From an uncultured Clostridia bacterium (lineage in GTDB: Bacteria > Bacillota > Clostridia > TANB77 > CAG-508), in contig CAKOXK010000004.1 of NCBI GenBank assembly GCA_934130085.1, positions 1 through 64,000 on the forward strand: DNA of 64,000 nucleotides, in the 5' to 3' direction. Under the pieces are notes generated by a model. That model saw only the letters and a program-made list of their open reading frames with translations. It made no database searches and was not told where the DNA came from. This document shows, piece after piece, positions 26,986-34,302 of the stretch. Both the position numbers and the translations under genes were made by a program. Position 1 is the first letter of the stretch. Each line of letters starts with the position of its first letter.

Positions 26986-27037
26986 AAGGAAGGAGTTCGT
27001 ATAATGAAATCCAATATACATTATACGAGAAAAAGTT
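26986..27037 (+). promoter_or_regulatory. Hairpin between ribosome binding site and start of fucO
   Basis: AAGGAAGGAG (26986-26995) is followed by a perfect 9-bp hairpin, cgtataatg/cattatacg (26998-27006 and 27019-27027), and 10 nt later by the fucO ATG at 27038. Looping out the hairpin gives about 12 nt spacing. The stem also hides ATG 27004, which would start a 20-codon overlapping ORF (27004-27066, out of frame with fucO). Confidence 0.5.
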
Positions 27038-28195
27038 ATGGGAATAGAAAAATTCACTTTAAATGAAACATCATATTTTGGAGAAGGTGCAAGAAAGGTA
27101 TTACCAGAGGAAATAAAGAAAAGAGGATTTAAAAAAGTACTTGTTGTAACAGACGAGTCATTATATAAGGCTGGAGTAAGCAAGAAAGTAACTGATTTAC
27201 TTGATGCAAACAACATAAAATACGCATTATTTCATGATGTAAAGCCAAATCCACCAGTTGAAAATGTTCTAGCTGGAGTGCAAATCTGCAAAGATGAAAA
27301 ATGTGATTTAATTGTTGCAGTTGGAGGTGGATCAAGTATTGATACGGCAAAGGGAATAAGCATAATTATAAAAAATCCTGATAGAAGTGATGTGGTGTCA
27401 CTTAATGGAGTTTCTAATACAAAAAATAAAGGACTACCTATAATTGCACTTCCTACAACAGCAGGAACAGCTGCTGAAGTTACAATAAATTATGTTATAA
27501 CAGATCCTAAAAAAGAAATCAAAATGGTTTGTGTTGATGAACATGATATTCCAATTATTGCAATTGTTGATACAGAACTTATGGCAACAATGCCTAAATC
27601 AATAGCTGCATCAACAGGAATGGATGCTTTAACACATGCAATAGAAGGATATATTGCAAAATCAAGAAACATAATGTCTCAAATGTTCTCGTTAAAAGCA
27701 ATTCAATTAATATATGATAATTTAGCAAAAGCGGTAAATGAAAAAGATCAAGATGCAATAAACAAGGTTGGTCTTGGACAATATATAGCAGGAATGGCAT
27801 TTTCAAATGTAGGACTTGGAATAGTACATTCAATGGCACATCAATTAGGAGCTGTATATGATACTCCTCACGGACTTGCAAATGCAATATTATTGCCTAC
27901 TGTAATGAAGTTCAATGGAGAAGTTAGTTACGAAGAATTTAGAACAATTCTAACACAAGCATTTCACATCGATGCAACATTATTTACAAAAGAAGAAGTA
28001 ATAAAAACATTTTGTGATTGTATAAAGAATTTAGCACATGATGTTGGAATAACTCAAACAGTAAAAGATGTTGGAGCAAAGAAAGAAGATTTTCCAATGC
28101 TAGCAGATAAGGCAATGAATGATCCATGTAAACCTGGAAATCCAAGAGAAGTTACAAAAGAAGACTTTATTGAACTTTATAAAAAAGCATGGTAA
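27038..28195 (+). CDS. fucO: Iron-containing alcohol dehydrogenase, lactaldehyde reductase-like
   Basis: Group III Fe-dependent dehydrogenase that reduces lactaldehyde or similar aldehydes with NADH. NAD-binding AVGGGSSIDTAKG is at 94-106. Metal ligands are Asp196 and His200 (GMDALTHAIEGY), His264 (IVHSMAHQLG) and His278 (DTPHG). The start FTLNETSYFG matches FucO. Length 385 is normal. Its ribosome binding site is separated from the ATG by a hairpin (see 26986-27037). Substrate assignment is by family only. Confidence 0.85.
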   Translation: MGIEKFTLNETSYFGEGARKVLPEEIKKRGFKKVLVVTDESLYKAGVSKKVTDLLDANNIKYALFHDVKPNPPVENVLAGVQICKDEKCDLIVAVGGGSSIDTAKGISIIIKNPDRSDVVSLNGVSNTKNKGLPIIALPTTAGTAAEVTINYVITDPKKEIKMVCVDEHDIPIIAIVDTELMATMPKSIAASTGMDALTHAIEGYIAKSRNIMSQMFSLKAIQLIYDNLAKAVNEKDQDAINKVGLGQYIAGMAFSNVGLGIVHSMAHQLGAVYDTPHGLANAILLPTVMKFNGEVSYEEFRTILTQAFHIDATLFTKEEVIKTFCDCIKNLAHDVGITQTVKDVGAKKEDFPMLADKAMNDPCKPGNPREVTKEDFIELYKKAW

Positions 28196-28208
28196 TATAA
28201 TTTTCCTA

Positions 28209-28237
28209 TTGTTAAATGAAACTTTTTGTTGTATAAT
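28209..28237 (+). promoter_or_regulatory. Promoter of asnS
   Basis: TTGTTA and TATAAT with a 17-nt spacer, 35 bp before the asnS start. The leader is too short for a T-box. Confidence 0.65.
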
Positions 28238-28271
28238 GGCAATAATTCTTTAGAGAGGAGCACATACATTT

Positions 28272-29666
28272 ATGAAAGAATATACTTTAGTGAAGGATCT
28301 TTACAGAAACACTGAGTTATATATAGGAAAAGAAATTAAAGTTGGAGGATGGGTTAGAACGTTACGTAATTCTAAATCATTTGGTTTTATTGAGTTAAAT
28401 GATGGAACATTCTTTAAAAACGTTCAAGTTGTATTTGACGACAAATTAAATAATTTTGATGAAATAGGAAAAGCTACAATCAGTTCATCAATAATAGTTG
28501 ATGGAACAGTTGTTAAAACAGAAAATGCAAAACAACCTTTTGAAATTCATGCAAACAAAGTTCAAATATATAATTTAGCTGATAAAAATTATCCTATTCA
28601 AAAGAAAAATACTAGTTTTGAATTTTTAAGAACACAAGCACACTTACGTCCTAGAACAAACACATTTAATGCTGTATTCAGAGTACGTAGTCTTGTATCA
28701 TATTCAATTCATAAATTCTTTCAAGAAAGAGGTTTTGTATATGTACATACACCTTTAATCACAGGATCTGATGCTGAGGGTGCGGGAGAAATGTTTAATG
28801 TTACAGCACTTGATTTGAAAAATGTGCCATTAGATGATAAAAAGAATGTTGATTTTTCTAAAGATTTCTTTGGTAAGAATGCTCACTTAACTGTAAGTGG
28901 ACAACTTGAAGGAGAAACTTATGCTCATGCTTTTAGAAATATTTATACGTTTGGACCTACATTTAGAGCTGAAAATTCAAACACAGTAAAACATGCTGCT
29001 GAATTTTGGATGATAGAGCCAGAAATGTGTTTTGCAGATTTAAATGATTACCTAGATGTTGCTGAAGACATGATAAAATATATAATTTCTTATGTTTTAG
29101 AAAATGCACCAGAAGAAATGGAATTCTTTGATAAATTCATATCAAAAGGTTTACTTGAAAAGTTAAAAATTACATCTGAAAAACCTTTTGGAAGAATAAC
29201 ATATACAGAGGCAATAAAAGAACTAGAAAAACATAATGATGAATTTGAATACAAAGTTTCATGGGGTGTTGATATTCAAACAGAACATGAGAGATTTTTA
29301 AGTGAAAAAATATTTAAAAGACCTGTTTTTGTTACAGATTATCCTAAAGAAATAAAAGCATTTTATATGAAACAAAATGATGATGGAAAAACTGTTGCTG
29401 CATCAGATTTATTAGTACCAGGTATTGGAGAGCTAATAGGTGGTAGCCAAAGAGAGGAAGATATAAATAAACTTGAACAGAGAATGAAAGAATTAAATCT
29501 TAATAAAGAAGATTATTGGTGGTATCTTGATTTACGTAGATTTGGTTCTGTACCACATTCTGGTTTTGGACTAGGATTTGAAAGAATGATGATGTATGTT
29601 ACAGGAATGCAAAACATACGTGATGTTATTCCTTATCCAAGAACACCAAAAAATTGTGAATTTTAA
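28272..29666 (+). CDS. asnS: Asparaginyl-tRNA synthetase
   Basis: Class IIb aminoacyl-tRNA synthetase. An N-terminal OB-fold anticodon-binding domain (VGGWVRTLRNSKSFGFIELNDG) is followed by a class II core with motif 2 (FRAENSNTVKHAAEFWMIEPE) and motif 3 (GFGLGFERMMMYVTG). The AEFW and MIEPEM pattern and length 464 fit AsnRS rather than AspRS. GAGGAG is about 12 nt before the ATG. Confidence 0.95.
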   Translation: MKEYTLVKDLYRNTELYIGKEIKVGGWVRTLRNSKSFGFIELNDGTFFKNVQVVFDDKLNNFDEIGKATISSSIIVDGTVVKTENAKQPFEIHANKVQIYNLADKNYPIQKKNTSFEFLRTQAHLRPRTNTFNAVFRVRSLVSYSIHKFFQERGFVYVHTPLITGSDAEGAGEMFNVTALDLKNVPLDDKKNVDFSKDFFGKNAHLTVSGQLEGETYAHAFRNIYTFGPTFRAENSNTVKHAAEFWMIEPEMCFADLNDYLDVAEDMIKYIISYVLENAPEEMEFFDKFISKGLLEKLKITSEKPFGRITYTEAIKELEKHNDEFEYKVSWGVDIQTEHERFLSEKIFKRPVFVTDYPKEIKAFYMKQNDDGKTVAASDLLVPGIGELIGGSQREEDINKLEQRMKELNLNKEDYWWYLDLRRFGSVPHSGFGLGFERMMMYVTGMQNIRDVIPYPRTPKNCEF

Positions 29667-29696
29667 TATAAAATATAAATTAAGGAGGAAATACAG

Positions 29697-31574
29697 ATGA
29701 CAAATGATTCCAACGATTTATCTAAGCATAATTTAGATAATGAAAAAACAAATGGTAGCAATAATGAACCAATCAGAAACCCAATTCTTAGTCAATCAGT
29801 TAATAATGCTAATATCTCTACTAATGCAAGCAATGGAAGTATGGGAGGAGAAGTAAATCAGATTCTACCAGGAATGGAGAATTTTTCACAAAATAATACA
29901 AATACAGGAATGGCCAATAATAAACAATTACCTGAAATGCAAAATTTTTCAAACCAAAATAGTCTTGATAATAATGGACAATCAGTATTTCTTGATCAAC
30001 AAGGATTTGATCAAATGAGCTATGGAGATCAAACTGCATACAATCAAGGCCAAATGAATATAAATCCACTTGAGCAAGGTGGAAACAATCAAACTCAAAA
30101 CATGTATGAGCAAAATGGATATAATCAAAACCAAAACATGTATGAGCAAAATGGATATAATCAAAACCAAAACATGTATGAGCAAAATGGATATAATCAA
30201 AATCAGAATATGTATCAAAATGGTTATGAACAAGGCCAATACACAAAACAAAACAATTCATATTTTGAAGAGGCAAATGCACAATATGGTCAATCACAAT
30301 CATCGAAGGATGATTCAGACTACAATTTAGCTTTTGTACAAAACTGGATGGGAAATATCTATGAAAAGGCTCATAGCAAAAAGTTTAATTGGGCAGCTGC
30401 TTTATTAGGAGAGGCATATTTACTTTATAGAAAAGTCTATATTCCTGGAATGGTATTTTTAGTACTTTCCTTACTTCTTTCAGTTGTTACAAGTATTACA
30501 GGTAACTCTATTTTAGAAATTGTACTAGGAGTATATGCAGTAGCAAGGTTCTTTGGACTTGGTTTTGGTTTCTACCCAATGTACAGAAGTAATGTTAGAA
30601 AAGAACTTAACAAATATAAAAGTCAAATTCAAGATAATAATGATTTAATAAACAAAGCAAAGAAAAATGGTGGAACATCTATGGTAGCATTAATTGCATG
30701 TCTAGTTATTGAATTAATTGTATCAGGAATAGGAATATCAATGGCATTAAAAAATACATCAGGTACTCATAGCAAAAATAATAATGGAAACACTTCAGCA
30801 AATGAAGTTGCAACAAATAGCCAAGAAGTATTTTTTGAAACTGGATATGTAATTACTTACGATTCAAACAAATGGTTCTATACACCAGCTAATAGTACAT
30901 TTACACAAGGTGACTATAAATTAGAATACAAAGTTAAATATAATGAGCAGCAATTAGGAGTTGATTTTACTACAGCAGAAGGAAGAAGTGCTTTATTATC
31001 AATGCTTACAAATTCATTTAATGCACAAGCGGCACAATCAAATTTACAAGCAGAAGTAGCCAATAGCACATTTATTGCAAAATTCACATCATATTATGCA
31101 TATATAGATATAATATCTTCAACAGCAATTTCAAGATACTATTTTGTAATATTGCCATCTGAAAAAGTAATGTTCCAATTTGTACTTGAAGTAAATGATA
31201 CAGCAATTGATTATACTACAAACTTAGATGTAATTGATATGATTTCACTAATAACACCTGCAAATGAAGATGCAGAAACAAATAATACAAACAGTACTGC
31301 AAACGAAACTGCAACAGGAAATAATGTAGCAGGTAATATGGTTTCAAATGAAGTATCAAACGGAACACTAAGTAGTACTACAAATGAGGTATCAGGAGAT
31401 GTACGTAATGCACTATCTAGTGATGCAGTATCATCACAAAGTGGTAATACTGCATCAAGTTCAAATGCAAATACTTCTTCAACATCCTCAAGTAATGCTG
31501 CAGCAAGTTCTTCATCAACAGGAAATGCAATACGAGCAAATTCAAGTTCATCACTAGCATCACTTGTACAATAA
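29697..31574 (+). CDS. Q/N-rich membrane protein with C-terminal Ser/Asn tail
   Basis: Residues 1-205 are Gln/Asn-rich and include three 12-residue repeats, MYEQNGYNQNQN. Residues about 230-350 hold a membrane region (KKFNWAAALLGEAYLLYRK, then two hydrophobic spans and another near 328-348) resembling DUF2628-like regions. An extracellular domain of about 150 residues and a low-complexity Ser/Asn/Thr/Ala tail follow. GGAGG precedes the ATG. It is probably a cell-envelope protein; function unknown. Confidence 0.7.
   Translation: MTNDSNDLSKHNLDNEKTNGSNNEPIRNPILSQSVNNANISTNASNGSMGGEVNQILPGMENFSQNNTNTGMANNKQLPEMQNFSNQNSLDNNGQSVFLDQQGFDQMSYGDQTAYNQGQMNINPLEQGGNNQTQNMYEQNGYNQNQNMYEQNGYNQNQNMYEQNGYNQNQNMYQNGYEQGQYTKQNNSYFEEANAQYGQSQSSKDDSDYNLAFVQNWMGNIYEKAHSKKFNWAAALLGEAYLLYRKVYIPGMVFLVLSLLLSVVTSITGNSILEIVLGVYAVARFFGLGFGFYPMYRSNVRKELNKYKSQIQDNNDLINKAKKNGGTSMVALIACLVIELIVSGIGISMALKNTSGTHSKNNNGNTSANEVATNSQEVFFETGYVITYDSNKWFYTPANSTFTQGDYKLEYKVKYNEQQLGVDFTTAEGRSALLSMLTNSFNAQAAQSNLQAEVANSTFIAKFTSYYAYIDIISSTAISRYYFVILPSEKVMFQFVLEVNDTAIDYTTNLDVIDMISLITPANEDAETNNTNSTANETATGNNVAGNMVSNEVSNGTLSSTTNEVSGDVRNALSSDAVSSQSGNTASSSNANTSSTSSSNAAASSSSTGNAIRANSSSSLASLVQ
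30099..30206 (+). repeat. Tandem 36-bp repeats (three copies)
   Basis: Units begin at 30099, 30135 and 30171, with a degenerate fourth at 30207. Each unit encodes the Gln/Asn/Tyr-rich MYEQNGYNQNQN motif of the surrounding gene. The near-identity of the units at DNA level suggests copy number can vary by slippage. Confidence 0.85.
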
Positions 31575-31592
31575 AAAGGAATTAATAAGAAA

Positions 31593-31629
31593 GGCATAGT
31601 TTTATGGTATAAAATTATGTCTTTTTTTT
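31593..31629 (+). terminator. Terminator after the Q/N-rich gene
   Basis: ggcatagttttat pairs with ataaaattatgtc (two G-T pairs) and is followed by eight T residues. Confidence 0.75.
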
Positions 31630-31733
31630 CATGCCTTGTTCGTTTCTTTCTTCGCTAGTCAAAAACAACTGTCGGAAGAAGGAAACATTCGCGCTACGCA
31701 TGTAAGCTAACGCGGCATTGAAAAACAAAAAAA
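31622..31733. repeat. Palindromic interspersed repeat, degenerate copy B
   Basis: The core (about 31630-31719) is nearly identical to copy C just downstream, with the same gttcgtttctttcttcgcta and gtcggaagaa segments. The outer arms have lost the ttaatattatattg portion, leaving only T- and A-runs. It lies 14 bp before copy C in the same orientation. Confidence 0.75.
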
Positions 31734-31746
31734 TGGCCTGTTCAAT

Positions 31747-31888
31747 AAAAAATTTAATATTATATTGTTTTTCATGCCTTGTTCGTTTCTTTCTTCGCTA
31801 GTCAAAGACAACTGTCGGAAGAAAGAAACATTCGCGCTTCGCTTAATCGCTAACGCGGCATTAAAAACAATATAATATTAAATTTTTT
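31747..31888. repeat. Palindromic interspersed repeat, copy C
   Basis: A 142-bp unit with 32-bp terminal inverted repeats (31747-31778 and 31857-31888) that differ at one position. The inner hairpin gtttctttcttc/gaagaaagaaac has 12 perfect pairs. A second GC-rich inner element contains gcgcttcgc. It sits between the Q/N-rich gene and asd. Confidence 0.85.
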
Positions 31889-31934
31889 ATATTCATATAA
31901 TTATATTAAAATTTTATGAAGGTAGGAGGTTTAT

Positions 31935-32969
31935 ATGAAAAAGCTAGCGATTGTTGGAGCTACTGGTGTTGTTGGAAGGTGTGTTTTGAAGGTTCTTGAG
32001 GAAGAGAATATTGATGTTGATGAGTATATTCTTATGGCATCTAGTAGAAGTAAAGGAAAAAAGCTGGAGTTTAAAGGCAAAGAATATATAGTTCAAGAGC
32101 TTACTGAGGATTCTTTTAAAAAAGATGATATAGATTATGCGATTTTTTCTGCTGGTGCAGAGACTGCAAAGCGTTTTGCTCCAATTGCTGCAAAATGTGG
32201 AACTATTGTTGTTGATAATAGTAGTGCTTTTAGAATGGATAAGGATGTACCGTTAATTGTACCAGAGGTGAATGCTGATGAAATAAGTAATAATAAAGGA
32301 ATCATTGCAAATCCGAATTGTTCTACGATACAGGCTGTTGTTCCTTTAAAAGTGATGGATTGTTTATATAAAATAAAGAGAGTAGTGTATTCAACATATC
32401 AGGCTGTATCAGGTGCTGGAAGATATGGAATTGAAGATTTAGAGAATGGTATAGTCAATTATTATAAGAAAAATTTTGAAGGTAATAACGACAAGTATGC
32501 TCTTAACAAATTTTATTATCCTATTTTTAACAATGTGATTCCTCATATTGATTTGTTTATGGAAAATGGTTATACAAAAGAAGAAATGAAGATGATAAAT
32601 GAGACTAGAAAAATTTTAAATAAGCCTGAGTTAAAAGTTACTGCTACATGTGCTAGAGTTCCTATTTTTAATTCACATGCTGAATCTATTAATGTTGAAT
32701 TTGAAAATGATTTTAAAATGGATGAACTAATATTTGAATTAAAGAAAAAAGCTGGTATAATAGTAATGTGTGATATAGAGAATAATGAGTATCCTCTTTC
32801 AACTATTGCTACTGGAACTAACGAAATATATGTTGGTAGAATTAGAAGAGATTATAGTGTGCAATATGGAGTTAATTTTTGGGTGGTTGCTGATAATATA
32901 AGAAAGGGCGCAGCAACCAATGCAGTACAAATAGTGGAGGAATTGATAAAGATTAAAAATAGAAAGTAA
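31935..32969 (+). CDS. asd: Aspartate-semialdehyde dehydrogenase
   Basis: NADPH-dependent enzyme of the aspartate pathway to lysine, diaminopimelate, threonine and methionine. The GATGVVGR nucleotide loop is at 8-15, catalytic Cys129 in NPNCSTIQ, and the YQAVSGAGRYG motif follows. Length 344 is normal. TAGGAGG precedes the ATG. Followed by a short intergenic gap and the DUF1294 gene. Confidence 0.95.
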   Translation: MKKLAIVGATGVVGRCVLKVLEEENIDVDEYILMASSRSKGKKLEFKGKEYIVQELTEDSFKKDDIDYAIFSAGAETAKRFAPIAAKCGTIVVDNSSAFRMDKDVPLIVPEVNADEISNNKGIIANPNCSTIQAVVPLKVMDCLYKIKRVVYSTYQAVSGAGRYGIEDLENGIVNYYKKNFEGNNDKYALNKFYYPIFNNVIPHIDLFMENGYTKEEMKMINETRKILNKPELKVTATCARVPIFNSHAESINVEFENDFKMDELIFELKKKAGIIVMCDIENNEYPLSTIATGTNEIYVGRIRRDYSVQYGVNFWVVADNIRKGAATNAVQIVEELIKIKNRK

Positions 32970-33012
32970 AACTACAAAAAAATATTAAAATTAATAAGAA
33001 ATGGAGAATAAA

Positions 33013-33327
33013 TTGAATACACAAATTTGGAATTTAGTTATTGAAGAATTTTTTACACCAAGAAATATTATAATATATTTATTATTAATCAATGTTGTAA
33101 ACTTTACATTAATGTGGTATGATAAGCAAGAAGCTAAAAAACATGAATGGAGAATTAAGGAAAAAACTTTTTTTGTAATTTCAGCCTTAGGTGGTTCAAT
33201 TGGTGGAATAATTGGAATGAGAGTTTTTCATCATAAAACTAAAAAATGGTATTTTAATTTTGGCTTTATAGGAATTTTGATTATACAAATTATTTTAATT
33301 TATATAATTTTACAAAGGAATGTATAA
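33013..33327 (+). CDS. DUF1294 membrane protein
   Basis: Two or three transmembrane segments (about 15-35, 50-68, 80-100). The family signature is clear: MWYDKQEAKKHEWRIKEKTF, then LGGSIGGIIGMRVFHHKTKK. Function unknown. TTG 33013 is chosen because TGGAG at 33002-33006 is correctly spaced for it, while ATG 33001 has no site. Its stop overlaps the sortase start (TAATG), so the two are coupled. Confidence 0.85.
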   Translation: MNTQIWNLVIEEFFTPRNIIIYLLLINVVNFTLMWYDKQEAKKHEWRIKEKTFFVISALGGSIGGIIGMRVFHHKTKKWYFNFGFIGILIIQIILIYIILQRNV

Positions 33328-34064
33328 TGATTGATAATAGAAAATTTAGTAAAGTATTAACTGCTGTGTTAATTATTATTGGAATAGCGATTTTGGTTAC
33401 TTTGGGTTTTGTAGGGTATGATATGCTTCAAAGTTACTATATAAATAAAGGTGCCAATGAGGCTGTTGATGCACTTGATAAGGAATTGAATAAGGTAATT
33501 GAAGAAAAGAACGATAGTAAAAATAATTTAAGCCAAAATGATGCAAGTGTTGAACAAAGCAATGAAACAGTTGAAAATGATGGAGGCAGTAGCAAGCCAA
33601 ATTCAAGTTCATCAGCATCAGAAAACAAAAGCCAAAGTACGAAGAAAAATACGATTGCTCTAAAATATAAGGGATTTGATGTTGTTGGAAAAATAGAAAT
33701 TCCAAAAACACATATAAAGTATCCTGTACTTAGTAAAGCAACAATTTCTTCAATGGAAGTTTCTGTTGGAGTTACTTATGGACCTGGATTAAATGAGGTT
33801 GGAAATACTGTAATTATGGGGCATAATTACAGAAATAACGCTTTATTTTCAAAAAACAGTAAACTTGAAATTGGGGATGTAATATACATTACAGATTTAT
33901 CTGGAGAAAGATTAAAATATACTATATACAATAAATACGAAACAACATCTACTGATTTTGATTACGCAACAAGAGATACTGCTGGTAGAAGAGAAATATC
34001 ACTTGCATCATGTACGGATGATTCAAGTTCAAGATTGATTATTTGGGCAAAGGCAGATGAATAA
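33327..34064 (+). CDS. Sortase
   Basis: Membrane-anchored transpeptidase that attaches surface proteins to peptidoglycan or polymerises pili. The N-terminal membrane segment is at 11-31, a Ser/Asn-rich linker runs to about 108, and the sortase domain carries His166 (VIMGHN), Cys229 (LASCTDD) and Arg236 (SSRLIIWAKA). The class is uncertain (D- or E-like). AAAGGAA precedes the ATG. No LPxTG-type substrate was recognised in the window. Confidence 0.88.
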   Translation: MIDNRKFSKVLTAVLIIIGIAILVTLGFVGYDMLQSYYINKGANEAVDALDKELNKVIEEKNDSKNNLSQNDASVEQSNETVENDGGSSKPNSSSSASENKSQSTKKNTIALKYKGFDVVGKIEIPKTHIKYPVLSKATISSMEVSVGVTYGPGLNEVGNTVIMGHNYRNNALFSKNSKLEIGDVIYITDLSGERLKYTIYNKYETTSTDFDYATRDTAGRREISLASCTDDSSSRLIIWAKADE

Positions 34065-34084
34065 ATTTATATAGCAACTTATAT

Positions 34085-34226
34085 AAAAAAGTTAGTATTA
34101 TATGTTTAAAATGTCGCGTTTAGCGATCAAGCGTAGCGCGAATGTTTCTTTCTTCCGACAGTTGTTTTGACTAGTGAAGAAAGAAACGAACAAGACATGA
34201 AAAACAATATAATACTAACTTTTTTT
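34085..34226. repeat. Palindromic interspersed repeat, copy D
   Basis: A 142-bp unit in the same orientation as copy A, with terminal arms 34085-34115 and 34194-34226 matching over about 31 positions with an indel. In this copy both arms read gttagtattata, where copies A and C read gatttaatattat and aatttaatattat, so the arms change together. It lies between the sortase and asnB genes. Confidence 0.85.
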
Positions 34227-34263
34227 GAATAAAATGCTAAATGTTTTTAATTTTAGAACTTTA

Positions 34264-34302
34264 AAAAACCTCTTATACATAAAATATGTATAGGAGGTTT
34301 TT
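34264..34302 (+). promoter_or_regulatory. Hairpin sequestering the asnB ribosome binding site
   Basis: Arms 34264-34280 and 34286-34302 form 17 pairs (one G-T) around a 5-nt loop. The right arm contains AGGAGG and ends directly at the asnB ATG. The hairpin followed by TTTTT could act as a terminator, a translational block, or both. Confidence 0.65.

Noticed and set aside
27004..27066. 20-residue ORF before fucO as a real gene
   Set aside because: Its ATG is inside a stable hairpin and it overlaps fucO out of frame. It is treated as part of the regulatory leader.
30099..30235. Possible CRISPR array
   Set aside because: The 36-bp units are directly adjacent without spacers and lie in frame in a coding gene. 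No spacer-repeat arrays were seen elsewhere.
29821..30330. Repetitive ORFs on both strands over the Q/N-rich gene
   Set aside because: They mirror the 36-bp repeats of the real gene in other frames and lack ribosome binding sites.
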